DNA of 64,000 nucleotides from Diphasiastrum complanatum (GCA_029204225.1 CM055111.1:8125267-8189266), one strand, 5' to 3'. Counted from the first letter of the stretch, positions 31,312 to 43,431 are shown. Notes: generated from the letters alone by a model not told the origin. Translations and numbers: made by a program.

Positions 31312-31830
31312 CTATTGAGCCAAAATAGAGTAAGAGGATAAACACGTGCCAATTAGAGTGTAGACAAGTGTAAAGCTTTTGTTTGATAAATTCCAAGAGG
31401 TCCAATAGGATTTAGAGGTGGAACGTTGTGAGGTCCAATAGGAAATTGAGGTGTGCTTGAATATAGTCCAATAGAAATACTAGTATCATTGTACTCCTCA
31501 TTTTGGATCTAATTGATTTGGTGATTTTATGGATTTTGTGAGTTATTGGATTTCTAGCTTTCTCTCTCTACCCGAGAGCTCATGATGTTTTTTTCTCTCT
31601 CTACCCGAGGAGAGCAGCTTGTTTTTACTTAGATTATTTTTTGAATACTTCCCACACGTGTGAGTGAGAGTTGGAAGTGATTGAATGCATGTAGTAGTGT
31701 GTTTCTTCCATAGGATCTAAGATTGATCTTGAATCTCAATCTAGTCTTGATCTTGGTGCATCTACACACCTTAGGAGATCACAAGTACATGTTGTGGACA
31801 ATCCACACATGTGAATTTTTTCTTTTTAGG
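31312..31830. repeat. Dispersed LTR-like repeat L, copy 2
   Basis: Related to 14334-15010 through the AGGTCCAATAG words, two TCTCTCTCTACCCGAG blocks, CCCACACGTGTGAGTG and the end CCACACATGTGAA. It immediately follows the copia-2 right repeat. Either the real copia-2 LTR is about 640 bp and its left copy is truncated, or this is a separate older element. Confidence 0.5.
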
Positions 31831-32975
31831 TAATGCATTTTTTTTTTCAAAACAATTCACTGTAGCTAATTGCGATTCGCAGATTCGCAAAATCGCTGCA
31901 TCTATGGTTAGAATACAAAAAACGGGTATTGATCAACTTATTTCCCAAAAAATGTAGGTAGTGTTTTTGGAAAAATTCAGATTTATTGAGCTTCAAAGAA
32001 ATATGAAAGCAAGAAATAGAGATACATATGGAAGATGGGTGATATAGTGACTACTACCATGTTCTAGAAAAATATCAAATCATATTCTTTTTGAAGATTT
32101 GAATACATAATGATTTAAATTGCGATACTTGGGGCAGAAACATTTGTTGAATGATCACGAAGGAGATGAGTGCGTTCTCCCGATAGAATCACTTGGGAAA
32201 TAAAGCCACATCATTTCTCCCAATCTTCAAAGCACCCTCTCCAATCTCATCACCTCAATAAGTACAAAAGAATGACATTGCCTCCTCCACACCCTCCTAC
32301 TTTCATAGTGAACATGGACGAATAGAGGAGGCCACAAGCTCAGGTGCATTTTCCATGTCGGGAGGTGCATCCTACTCCATGCTTTCCAAAGCATCATTAT
32401 ATTTGGAATCTTTATAATATCGACTTCCAAAGGCAAAGATAGCATTTGTGATCTCATTCTCTTCATTCATACTATAACATGCCTCAATCGGATCAATAAT
32501 GATGGTTGCTTATTATCGCAAAAGGTTTCACTTCCGTACGAAACCCTAACTAATTAGCAAACACTACATTCATCTACTCCAAATAGTCAATAATTTCGAC
32601 TTGCTCATAGTCATCCAAAAGGTACACAATATCATCATCTACCTTGGGCATGACATACTATATCCCAGTATGTGCAAAGTCCAGATACTTTGATGAATGT
32701 TTGGCAATTAATTGTAAGGAAATAATGTCGGTCGGAATGTTACAATATTCTAGATGAAGGATTGAGAGCTTAGTTTAGTTCTTGGTTAGACTGAGCCCAG
32801 TAGCTAGCTTCCATGTCAGTGCTGGCATATGGTTATTCATTTGATCGGTACAGTTAAGAATTTTTTCAGTGTTTCTAAGGTTATTGGATCTCATTTCAGT
32901 ACTTGCATGTCTTAAGTAATCAACTGGACTTGAATCTGCAGTCCAATGATGTTAGCAAAGGTTTTATGGGATCAG
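31831..32975. other. Unassigned; worn coding-like segment on minus strand
   Basis: The minus strand at 32200-32650 can be read as a stop-interrupted peptide (DDDIVYLLDDYEQVEIIDYL, LGFRTEVKPFAIISN, AIFAFGSRYYKDSKYNDALE). It looks like former coding sequence but matches no family I can name. The rest is featureless, AT-rich DNA. Confidence 0.4.
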
Positions 32976-34882
32976 TTAACCCAAGGGTTCTAAAGAAAGT
33001 TGTGCACAATGCAACATGGGTGCGTGTTTTAAAGACAACAGTGGCATCTCTTCAAATATTCCAAACTGTGCGCATTTTTCAAAAAGCTCTGCTGTCAAAG
33101 AGAACTTCTTTAGCTCCAAATTGGCTAAACCCATCTGGTTAAGAACTAAAGCAAGGGTTGGATGGTCATCTTCAAAACTAGCCCGCAATTGTGATGCTGC
33201 ATCCTCCATGTAAGGCAGTGCTTCTTGTACTTTCTTGCCTAAATAGAGAAGCATACCAATCTGCGCTTGTGTACCTGCCACAGCATTCAAGTGACCGGGA
33301 ATTTTTTGGTAAGGCTAAGTGCCTGCTCCAAAAGCTCAATGGCCTGCTCAGTCTCACGCATTCCTTCAAATATAGAGGCCAGCTCTGTGAATCCCTCAGC
33401 TATTGTCAATAGATTGGCCTCTTCTGTTCTGCTGTTGCTCAAAATTTCTAGCCCTGTTTCACATTCTTGCCTTGCGTTATCCAGCCTTTGCTGAAGCAAA
33501 TACGTTTTAGCTAGATTGACATGGGCAAGACCTCTTAAGGGGCTCGTTTCTTCTAGACAAAATGTCGCACTCTCCATCCTCGTAACGTTGCAGAGAAATG
33601 TAGGAATCAGCAATGGCTATGGCTACCATATCAACCTCCCGTGTTTTTCCCTTTGATGTAAGAATATCCTTCACGAGTTTATGCTCTCGTAATGCTTTTT
33701 CGTGATCCTCTAAGCCCCTGTAAATGACTGCAAGCAGACGACGATCGGATGCCTCTTCCATTGAGCAATCGCCATGGTATCCGCTATGAATCTGCAGGGC
33801 TTTCTGGCACAGTGGTAAGGCTTCTTCAAACCGCACCACCTGAGTGAAGGCTTCGGCTACTCGCCTGCAATTATAGGCCAGTTGGGGATGCCCAGATCCG
33901 AGGAGCTCTTCCTGAATGGAAAGTCCCAGTATATAATTACCTAACGCATCATCGTGCTTACCCATGGCAGTCATTGTGTCTCCCAGCAGAAAATGAACAG
34001 CAAACTTAAGTGCTCTGCAATCCTGACCTTCTTCTTCCTTGGTGCTGATTATTTGAAGCGCTCGACTTAGATTTGCCAAACAAGTGTCGTATTTGCCCAT
34101 CTTGAAGTACGCTGATCCGATGAAATGCAAACACATGCCAACCTCGATCGTATCTTTGGATCCTTTGCCCAAGATTTTCGAAGCTCTGTTGGCGTATGCC
34201 AGGATTTCGTGAGGACTACCACCATGCAGGTCATGCTCTTGGCCTAGCCTCAGTGATATTACGCCAATTCTTGGATCGTCTGCAGCAAATGCTGCTTCCA
34301 TGTGCTTCAGACAACCCTCAAGTTCAGGCAGTGTCAACCGTTCCTTCTCAACTATTTTGAAACCATCTCCCTTGGAATCAGAAGAGGATTCAGATTCACC
34401 ACTTGCTTTGCGGACTTCATCATCACTACTGTCAACCGGAAAACCTTCGCCTGCAGAATCACTTCCTTGTTCATCCAAAAACGAATTGGAATCCTTATTC
34501 TTGCCAGAAATCTCGTTCAATCGAGTGGCATTTGAATCTTCACTCGATCCGCCTCTTGTTTCAATATCCTCGTCCTCAGATTTTGCAGATTTTTTCCGCA
34601 GAACTTCCTCTTTGCTATTCTCTATGCTCTCCCTTGCGCAGGATATCTTCGAACTAATACTCCTATACGTATGCTTCCAATTTGAAACAGTGTGAAGGTT
34701 TGATTTAACCCCTTGTTGAGACAAGCATGTGCTTTCTTTCGCAAGAGTTCGTACCCCATTAAATTTCTTTGCAAGCCAGCTTCCATAACCGGTTCTTGAA
34801 GCTGACAATTGGGCAATTAGTGCTGATGCATAGTCCCCTGATGTAGCAGCAGCAGCAGGATAATATTGTCCGCTAAAATCGT
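32976..34882 (-). pseudogene. Kinesin-light-chain-like TPR protein, frameshifted and truncated
   Basis: Plant kinesin light chain-related TPR proteins act in cytoskeleton/cortical protein scaffolds. On the minus strand, a splice acceptor (TTCTTTCCTGCTCAG) at 34883 precedes an exon with a Ser/Asp/Glu-rich N-terminus (SSDDEVRKASGESESSSDSK) and then repeated TPR helices. Examples are VGMCLHFIGSAYFKMGKYDT, AVHFLLGDTMTAMGKHDDAL and GLSIQEELLGSGHPQLAYNC, then CQKALQIHSGYHGD and VIYRGLEDHEKALREHKLV. Near 33580 a 2-bp loss in a GAGAG run shifts to ATFCLEETSPLRGLAHVNLA and AIELLEQALSLTKKFP. Near 33292 a 1-bp loss shifts to LNAVAGTQAQIGMLLYLGKK and LVLNQMGLANLELKKFS. Homology ends at about 33070, so the last TPRs are missing. 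The N-terminal exon(s) lie upstream and are not identified. It is probably a pseudogene, though assembly indels could mimic this. Confidence 0.75.
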
Positions 34883-35453
34883 CTGAGCAGGAAAGAATTG
34901 GCTATTTTTGCAGCTTCAGCACTAAACTCATCCTTAATACCTCTGTAAGGAAACAATCGGTCTAGGCAAATTCCCCGCTTCTCTATGTTTTGTTGTAAAT
35001 TCCTGCTAGCATGTCGATGGTGCTGTTCCTGCAATCAGAGCGAGAGCGAGATGGGCTGACTAGCTGCACCCTTCTTTGCCTACACATTTTCTGCATTTTC
35101 TGATTACAACAGCAGCAGCAACAACGAAGACCGCAAATTAACTAACTGCTCATCAGAAAATAGCAGCAGCAGCAGCAGCATCAGCATCAGCGTTGTTGTC
35201 GTCGAACTTCGTGAATGATCACCCCAACATGATCATCATGAACATTTTTGTTGAATGATGCTGATATTTTATTATGTTATATAATACTATAGTTTAAGCA
35301 AGGCTCTATGGAGATACATAATACACCTCTAGCAACACCAAATATGTAATGGGTGGTCATTACCTACCGAGCCGCTCTGCGGCAAGGTAGGTCTATATGG
35401 CGTAATTTGCACTGGTTTTATGTCCAATACGTTGTTGAGTTAGTTGCGAGCGG
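34883..35453. other. Region upstream of the TPR gene
   Basis: It should hold the 5' exon(s) and promoter of the minus-strand TPR gene. A CAG/CAT-rich simple stretch is present at about 35107-35190. No start codon could be tied to the acceptor at 34883. Confidence 0.4.
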
Positions 35454-37190
35454 ATGCTGACATGCAATTGCTCTCTGCAGTCGTTCGCTACCTTTTTGTT
35501 TTGTCGAGAATCGTTTTCAGCCAGAAGTAAAGGTTATAAGGTTAGCTATCCAAAAGATCCTGCCTCCATAGGGTTTGTCAAATTGATGTGTGACATTATA
35601 TTTGACGCTAGTAAAAATGCCACTATATCAGCTTTAAATTTAGACTACTTACTTCAATCATTTGATGAAGAGCCAGTCGATTTTGCAACAATATCGTATC
35701 AGTTGAGCCATCTGGCTTCACACTTGAATTTATTGAATGAAAAAAAATAGATCTGACATGATTGAATTATAAAGACAAAGCTAGTGAACCCCTTGCAGGA
35801 AGAGAACGAAGCCTTGTTAGCTGCTTTGTTCAAAGAAGTTGGAAAAGACGACTCTCTAAGCTCAGACACTGAACTTGAAGCTGCTGAGAAAGGAAAAGGA
35901 AGTTAGAAGGATATAATCAAGTGTATCAATCCTTTGGTCACCAACGAGTTCAAGAGCTGAGAAAGGTTGAAACACCTAAGTCAAGCCAAACCAGTAATGA
36001 GGGACCAAGAAGTGTAGACTGTGGAGTCGTTATCAGAATTCGATTCTGAAAATGACCATTTTATCGAACCTTTAATTCACAAAAGTGAATATTCAAAGGC
36101 AGAGGAGGTGGAGCCAACTAAGAAAAGGAAGAGAAGAAGGAAAGAGGTAAGGCCAAGACCTGAACCCAATCAAGTGCTTAAGACATAATTCTTTCATCTC
36201 AAAAGAAAATTTTTTACTTATATGTCACAGTTCAGAAACATTGAGCAATTGTGGATGCTAGAGTATGCTTTTATGCTTGGGCTGAAAGGATATAATAACA
36301 AAGATTGGAATGAAATTCGGAGAACTGAAGACTTCATGCCACGCTAGGCAACCCTAACTTTGGAAGAAAAATAATGTCTTTTTTGGGCTATTTTACAAGG
36401 TCTGTTTGTAGTAGAAAAGCCAAGGCTGATAGATATTTTGATAGAAAGTTCTTCATTATTTGCTTTGGAGTATATGAGAACTAAAGATTTAACCTTTTTT
36501 ACAGAATTAGATACTCGATTTAAGGAGCACCATTTCATTTGATTTACTTGTTTTCAAAATGAAAAGATATTGGATGCTGAAACCATCTTTAAGAAATCCA
36601 TAATTGACACACAAACTAATTACTATTGTTCGAAATTGTTGGCTCTGTACATTAAGTGGGAAGACAAATATGTTAAATGCTTTGCTGAGATGTTAGAATG
36701 TATAACTAGGAGGGATAAACACCCATCCCATTGTCTTTGGACAACTTATCGAATCCTTGACTTGGCAAGATTCGTGGGCAGAACCTTGCTAAGTGTTCCA
36801 ATAATGTATTCTAGGATGGATTACTTACCCATCACAAAGGAAATTACAACTTTACATTTATCCAGGAAAAGAAGAGGGAATCAATTTGAGGATTACTTGG
36901 AAAAATTGCAACAGGGAACATTATTCACACACAAATTGAAGGTTCTAGGATATCGACAAGTAGGGATGTATGTTGAACTTATAGTACAAGATAAATGTGA
37001 TGTTCGAGAATGGGTTTTTTTTTGTAACATTGAGTGTGAGTTTTTGTACAGGGGGATGCACAAGCAGACATGTAAACACTAGAAGAATTTTGCCTACTCG
37101 GAGGAGAAGTACATAGAGATGCTGGCTGGCCAGACCTATTCAACAGAGTCGACATCAGAGGGCCCTGATGAATTTGAGGGAGAGGACATG
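35454..37190 (+). pseudogene. Unrecognised decayed coding unit U1
   Basis: The plus strand carries a long peptide interrupted by stops. It starts with KGYKVSYPKDPASIGFVKLM and SALNLDYLLQSFDEEPVDFA (35530-35690). An acidic/basic part follows (SLSSDTELEAAEKGKGS, KKRKRRRKEVRPRPEPN near 36120-36170). An open 170-codon frame at 36570-37082 then begins MDAETIFKKSIIDTQTNYYC. It includes HPSHCLWTTYRILDLARFVG, KEITTLHLSRKRRGNQFEDY and KVLGYRQVGMYVELIVQDKC, and the acidic end is SEGPDEFEGEDM. Composition and conserved aromatic spacing look like genuine former coding DNA. No domain is recognised, so no function is offered. It may be a transposon gag-like or second-ORF protein, or a host pseudogene. Confidence 0.45.
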
Positions 37191-38340
37191 TGACTACATG
37201 ATTTAGTCACATCATAGTTTTTTAAGTTTTTATTTTTCTAAAACTTAGATTTTATATAGTTTATTTTCTGAAGTAATGGACATTTTTTAGTATTTTGAAG
37301 TTTAGGTGTAAAATCGATCTAGGTCGGATTTCTGATTGGATCGGATTTTTACTAAGAATCGGATTTCCACTGGATCGGAATTTATAGACTCGGATCCAAT
37401 CCGATCCAGGGTCGAAAAATTATCCGAATCCGAGAATAGTAGTTACAGTAGGTATGATAGTTAAGCGGTGATAAGATAGGTATGATAGTTAAGTGGTGAT
37501 ATGATAGTTAAGTGAGACCATAAGAGCCGTTGTACTTGTGATTTTAATAAGAATAGTTTTGTAAGAAAATACCTTGGTGCTTATATGTATGAGTGGTTTA
37601 TGGTCATTTGCTCTATAAGTAATTGAATGCATTTGCTGCTCACCTTTTTCTAGAGTCTGCATAGATTATGTAACCTTTGTCTCTTTCAAGCAAATGATGA
37701 ATGTGTGATAAAGATTGATTGATGGCCTATTGAGATAGCTCAACTCCAAACCGTATTGAAGCATATAACTGATTGATTCATAACAGTACAATTGTGCTTT
37801 CAGTTAGATTATGAGAAATAGGACGAGAGAGGATGTTTGATTCCCCTGAGTCATTTTGCAGGTTGCTTAGCTACTGAGTCAGAACTGGAGGAAGTATAAT
37901 CTTGGAACTTGTGGTTAATCAGAACGTATGTGTAGTTGACTATTAGCCGCTCAACCCAATTATGGTCATGCATGGCAATGCACGAGAGAGAACTAGCATC
38001 AATAATCAATTAGAATTTGCGAGATCATTGTTTAATATTGAAAAGGCTGTACTGGCTGCCTAAACTATATATCCTTTGATAACTAGTTAATTATCTTTTA
38101 CGAAAAATGACAAATTCCATAAGTATAATGACATTAATTCTCTCTTTATGGAGAACGACATCTTATATACTACATTAAATACCTTAAAACGTAATTTAGT
38201 CTGTCACAACAATTGCTTTTAGATAGATTGCTTTTAAGCAATTTTGTAAATTAGTCAAGGATAAACAGTTTTCCAGGCTAGGTTTGCAGTTTGGTATATT
38301 ATGCATGCATGCTAGAATTTTATTTATACAGGAGGACATC
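37191..38340. repeat. AT-rich spacer with short ATCGGAT and TAGTTAAG repeats
   Basis: Between 37310 and 37430 the word (G)ATCGGAT(TT) recurs about six times at irregular spacing. Between 37440 and 37520 a GGTATGATAGTTAAG(C/T)GGTGAT unit is repeated in tandem about three times. The remainder shows no gene. Confidence 0.6.
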
Positions 38341-39650
38341 AAGATTGCACAAATGCTGCCAGAGTTAGCTCCATTCATTGAGGACGACTCTCAGATGTGG
38401 ACATCAAAGGCGACCTCTACTGAGCTTGCATCATCATCTTCAGCACAACAGAATTCGAGTTCAGTGAGGATGTCCTCTCCTTCATCGTAGTACAAGCCAC
38501 TCTCCAGTAATGAAAAAGTTCAAGAACCAGAGGTAGAAGAAGACACCAAAGTTGTTGTTAAACAAGAACCAATTTGACAAAGAGCACTATTTAAAGACCT
38601 TCGGGACGCTGCTAGTAGACACCTAGGCATCCATCCAACACTTCATCAATCTAGAAAAATTTTCAAGGAAGCTCGAAAGCAAGTATGATACTATACGAGC
38701 TGACCTACTTTAGAAGGATGAGGAGCTGGAAGCAACTAAGTCAAAGTTGCTGCAGAAGAACAAGGATCTTGAAGAAGCTCAAATTGAATTGACAAAGAAA
38801 GACACAGCGCTAGAGGAAGCCCAAGGCAGATTTGATGCCGCTAGAGGCAATGTAGGATTAGTCCAACCAATTTGAGAATGAAAATTCATTGCTCAAACAA
38901 CAACTCCAGACCCTGCAAGCCTCATTACAAGAAGAACGACATGCTCGCGCGACCCTCCAAAGCACTAACAAAGAGTCGAAAGATCAATTGAAGGACACTG
39001 AGACTAGTCAGAAGCAGTTGCAGGACTCTGTTCTTCAATTGTAGAGTTCTATAGAGATGTTGAAACAGGAAAATTTGATATACAAGAAGCAGAATGAGGA
39101 AGCCATTATGTGGCAAATCAATGTTGAAGTGACCCTTGGAGCTTGTGTTTTCCATGGGAGATACATGATAGATCCAGTGGCATGGAAGCGAATTCAAGAG
39201 AAGATCATCCAATCCTTCCAGCTGCAATATTTACAGCCACAGATGGCAGAGTACGAGAAGCTGAAGGACGAAATGAAAGAGGCCAAATACAATTCAAATC
39301 AGATCCAGATTTCCGAAGAAGAACCAGTCCAGTAGTAAGATCAATCGATGCAGACGGATGTACCAGCTGCAAATACATCGGAAAAGGCCAACCAAACCGA
39401 TGCAATTTTCAGACAATTGTAGAAAGACCAACCAGTGCAGACCGATGCTGAGAAGCCCAAATCAACTACTGAAGTTGTAGTAGAAGTACCATCATTGACC
39501 ATGGCAGTCATTCCGAAGTAGAGCGAAGTCACACCATGCAACAATGTCAAAGAGGAAGAACAAGATAGTATACTCACTACTAAAGTCATAATTTTAAACA
39601 ATCTAGCAAGAACTAACAACTTTTTTACCTCCTTTCTATACTCCAAAACT
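38341..39650 (+). pseudogene. Decayed coiled-coil protein U2
   Basis: Plus-strand peptide with stops: EDIKIAQMLPELAPFIEDDS (38332-38390), a Ser-rich stretch, KVQEPEVEEDTKVVVKQEP, then a long heptad-rich coiled coil. Segments of the coil include LEKFSRKLESKYDTIRADLL, DEELEATKSKLLQKNKDLEE, KQQLQTLQASLQEERHARAT, MLKQENLIYKKQNEEAIMWQ and QPQMAEYEKLKDEMKEAKYN. It ends in repeated acidic QTD-type segments (SMQTDVPAANTSEKANQTDA, QPVQTDAEKPK). It follows U1 in the same orientation after about 1.15 kb, so both may be parts of one gene or element. No known family was recognised. Confidence 0.45.
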
Positions 39651-40799
39651 CCAATGGAGAATGGAATATCTCTTCTTACCTAAACTTTTTGGTTACACCA
39701 AATAGCAATGGGAAAGTCCTTGGACTTTTGCCAACCTAAACAATTTTTGGGCCAAACTAACTACACGCCAAAAAGGTGTTTTGGCCTTAGCCATTGTTCA
39801 GAACAAGTTCAATGTGCACTAACTACATTCATGTCATTACATGATGTTTGTATATATATGTTTTAAAATACCTAAAAACATTTGAAAATAATATATTTCC
39901 TGCTCTGGACGAGTATGTGAATAAATTAGAAACAATAAATATTTTTGATGTGAAAGAAGTTGTTCATAGTCCTACTCCCATCTCTCCCAGATTTTCTACC
40001 CAACTTCTTTTCTCTAATCTGTGGGCAATCCACACAGATTGAGAAACTAACTATTCTCAATATTTGGAAGAAGTAAAAGTAAATAACTTACTTCGATCCA
40101 CTAATCCAATGACCAAACCATATTACACATACAACCATGTAAATATTGCTTCTCTCATTTCCTATGCGCTCTTAGCCATCCAACAGCTGTACATAAAAGA
40201 AAACTTCCCAGAATATACATATCAGACCTATTACTAATTGTTTCTTCTTCTGAGATGTCTGAAATCCTGACTGAGGATAGTTGATACGCCCACCTTGTGA
40301 ATAAAACACTGATTGATAACCCCCTTGGGCCATTGGACAATCGAGGAATGGTGGTTATCCAAACTTATCATTTCAAGAAGACTATTCATGGCATGGGGGT
40401 GAACTGTTTAAGCGCCTCCAAAAAATCGCCTATTCAACCTTCGAAAAGGATGATCAGGCGACAAATATTTGCGATGATTTTTGTACACCACTTTTTTTAG
40501 CATATATGTGCTATGTCGACCCTCCATACCTGGACATTCGCTTAAACCGGGGTAGTCTTTAAGAGAATGAGTGAGTCCTTCGGGAAGAAGATGAATAAGT
40601 TTTGCATTCTTAATAGTGAAGAAATACGACTATGAGAAAAGATGAGAGTGGTAGTTTTGCCATTGACCCCACCAAACTTTGGATCGATCAAAATGATACA
40701 TTTGTTACTTCTCAACAATGTGAGGTAGGTACATAACATAGATACTTATTACGAGTCAATATTTATGGTAACATCAATTACATATGGTCTTTCATCTCG
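39651..40799. other. Featureless AT-rich DNA
   Basis: Only short unsupported frames. No repeat or gene was identified. Confidence 0.5.
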
Positions 40800-41317
40800 T
40801 GTTAGAATCCCCATCATCGTTCCGGTCATTGCTAAGACACAACTAGGTGACGAACGCTACGTTACCTCCCAACCATAGAGGTACTGCCACCTCTCCCCCG
40901 TGCACTGGAGTTATAGCCAAGCAAGCTTGGATCCTCAATAAGCCATGGTGTCACATACCACCATACCTTACCCTCAACCCTCACCTACCTATATCCTGAA
41001 GCCTAGATATTTGTCCTGATCTGATTGCTAGTGGAAGAGCTCTTCATTCTCTAGGTGAGAATGAATGACAAGCTCAAGGAGATCCACCTCTATATTCATA
41101 GTCCAGGTGGGTCATCTTCGACCATAGAAGTCACGCATGACCATCGACATGCGACAGTTGTGCACACTGATGCAGGTCCACAACAAAGGGTTACCTCATG
41201 CCAATAGGACATTGACACATGGAACCCAAGGGTCCTATAGCTCCATACAACATTTCGTCACATAAATGAGACCGTCACCTCAAGTTATTTGTGGCGTGCC
41301 CTTATGGGTACATAATA
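40800..41317 (-). repeat. Complete gypsy LTR (518 bp)
   Basis: On the minus strand it runs from TATTATGTACCC (worn TGTTA start) to GGGGATTCTAACA at 40800. Both halves have matches at 3.8-4.5 kb: 40802-41075 matches 3822-4097 in the same orientation, and 41150-41317 matches 4279-4437 in inverse orientation. A PPT and chromodomain lie on its 5' side. To the left there is no primer site, so it is a 3' LTR. Confidence 0.75.
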
Positions 41318-41440
41318 TTACCTCCCCCTTTAAGAGTATCCTCCTAATGGGACCAAACCAAGGAAGTTCAGTCATAAAAAGTATTCTCTCTCCCAAGTGT
41401 CGTCGTGATCTGACTTGCCTTTCCAACATACCAAAAACAC
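41318..41440 (-). pseudogene. Gypsy chromodomain tail with PPT
   Basis: The minus strand reads VCWKGKSDHDDTWEREYFL then a stop, then LNFLGLVPLGGYS and a stop, followed by AAAGGGGGAGGTAA and the LTR. It is the homologue of the plus-strand tail at 4098-4278. The rest of the element is absent beyond 41440. Confidence 0.75.
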
Positions 41441-41454
41441 AATAACATATTGTG

Positions 41455-41940
41455 CAGATTCTGACGTGGGAGTTCGACGACGTATGTTCAAAAATTTGAT
41501 AATCCGTCACAATCCGACACGTCGAAATACGACGTCCCAGTAAAATATCCAAAAATCAGAGTCCGGCAATCGGAAAATATGGGCGGCAACCAATTTTTGA
41601 AAGGCACATCGAGATCAGACGTCCAAAGACGTCGTTTGTTATTCTCCTTGTTAAAGAATTTACAAAACCATTATGTACTTTTTATTGAGGCCACATGGAG
41701 TGGACATCACATTGCGACGTCCAAAAAACCTATCGGATTTCGACGTCTGTAAATCCAGAATGATCCATAAAATTGTCTGACGGATGTCTGATGTCCATCC
41801 GACGACGTCCATCCGACTTCTACTTGAATGTCAGATTTTGACATCCCAAAAACACATTGGAATCCGACGCTTGTTAACAGAATGATAAAAAAAAAGGTCC
41901 GACGTGTGTCCGACAAAAAATGCATAAAAAATAGCACGCG
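41455..41940. repeat. GACGTC-rich subterminal-type repeat region
   Basis: Six exact GACGTC hexamers occur within 280 bp (41531, 41618, 41628, 41716, 41742, 41805), with many close variants (TCCGACG, GACATC, CCGACGTG) in both orientations. Clustered short motifs next to an En/Spm-like transposase pair resemble the subterminal transposase-binding repeats of CACTA elements. No CACTA terminal sequence was found. Confidence 0.6.
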
Positions 41941-42376
41941 CATTTTTATCGGGCTGTTCTTGGAGTTGGGTTCTTGGAGAAGCGATGTTCATGAATTGTT
42001 TTTGAAACAATAACTTTGAGTAGCATTCAACATTTGGATCAAACAACAAGCTAAGAATGAGGTACTTTTCATGTTTGAATTACTTTTCATTCTATATTGT
42101 ATTGCATTGCTTCATGTCCATTATGAATGACAATACTTTATTGCATTGCTTTATGCACATCATAAATTTCATTCAAATTTCTATATATGATATTGATTGT
42201 TGTTTCGAAATCTGACATTGCACATGGTTTTAAATTCTTAGCTGATTATTATCTTAATCCACATCTCGAAATTTTACATTGCAATTTTTGAAAAAAGAAC
42301 ATTGCACATATAAAAGCAATGGCAATATAGCACGATCATTTGCAATCATAATATTTTCATAATATCAATTGATGTA

Positions 42377-43375
42377 TTACAAAATTGGTACTTTAATGTC
42401 GCATGATGTCATAATACAAACCACATTAGTATGAATACAAAAACTAGTACTTACATTTGGAGGATGACCATCGTTCTTTAGTTTGTTGACTAATGTGTCG
42501 TATGATTCCCTGAAGGCAAATTTGTATTTCTCCTTAGTTGGCAAACGTCCATAGTCCGCCAACTATCCATGCATTCAATTTAAGTTGAAATTAATTTAGG
42601 GCTACGTTGGCTAGTCATAATGCATATTAAAAAATAAAAGCATATGAAATCAAAGATAGACTATGAGAGTAGTGTAAGTTCACTTACCATGCTTGCCTGC
42701 AATCCCGCCTTTCCGCTCGAGCCCAAGCTAGGATTGCCTATCCCATGCATCCTAGTAGTCGCAGCATCTTTCTGGATCTTGTATTTTGTTCATCCACTTT
42801 TACACGGTTCCAATAATTTCTTGAACACCAGGAGGACTTGGATTGCCCATTCCTATAAGCTTGTCATGCCATATCACGACGATGCCTAATCCATAATCTC
42901 ATATGCTTATGAATTTTCTTCTCCTCAAATTTTTCTTCTTGTTGAAATTCGTCACGAAGGGTACCAATAAGCTGTTGTTTATCGGCGGCAGGTTGTTTGG
43001 ACCATTTACTAAACAATTTGTCGCCAGAATGGCGTTGGCATAAAGAGTAGAGCCAGTCCAAAACCGCTCTCCCTTTTCTGTTGGCAATTATATTACCTTG
43101 AGGATCCACGTCATAATAAGGATTAGTGGATGACTCTTCGGTGGGGGCGGGAGCCGCGGCCGCTTGTGTGAAAGACGCATTGTTGAAATCATTTGTGGAA
43201 GTTTGGACGAAAAGAAGAAGGTCAACCATCGAATTTGGAAGGCGTTGAGGTTTTCTAACTTTATATGATTGTTCTTTATTATAATCTTCATCAATCTATA
43301 TATGTCACTTGTGAATTTTATTTCATGTGTGTAACCAATACATCGAATGCCATTCCACGGAGTTGATCCATCCAT
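42377..43375 (-). pseudogene. En/Spm tnpA-like (Transposase_24-like) gene, decayed
   Basis: The minus-strand frame 42864-43229 reads AAAAPAPTEESSTNPYYDVD, NIIANRKGRAVLDWLYSLCQ, then a WSKQPAADKQQLIGTLRDEF-like segment and HMRLWIRHRRDM. Further along the minus strand come KLLEPCKSG / ATTRMHGIGNPSLGSSGKAG (42690-42840) and ADYGRLPTKEKYKFAFRESY (42490-42560). The sequence of L..L...W...P...K..L...L...F.......I......W followed by GxxPT..E.F is that of the second protein of plant CACTA elements, but similarity is judged by eye only. It diverges head-to-head from the tnp2-like gene at 43432. It contains stops and unclear introns. Confidence 0.45.
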
Positions 43376-43431
43376 TTTTAGTTACAATCGACGTCAAGTT
43401 TTGATCGACATGAGAAAACAAAGATGATGAG

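Noticed and set aside
41430-41470. CACTA terminal inverted repeat next to the GACGTC array
   Set aside because: No CACTA or TAGTG terminus could be placed at either side. The element ends remain undefined.
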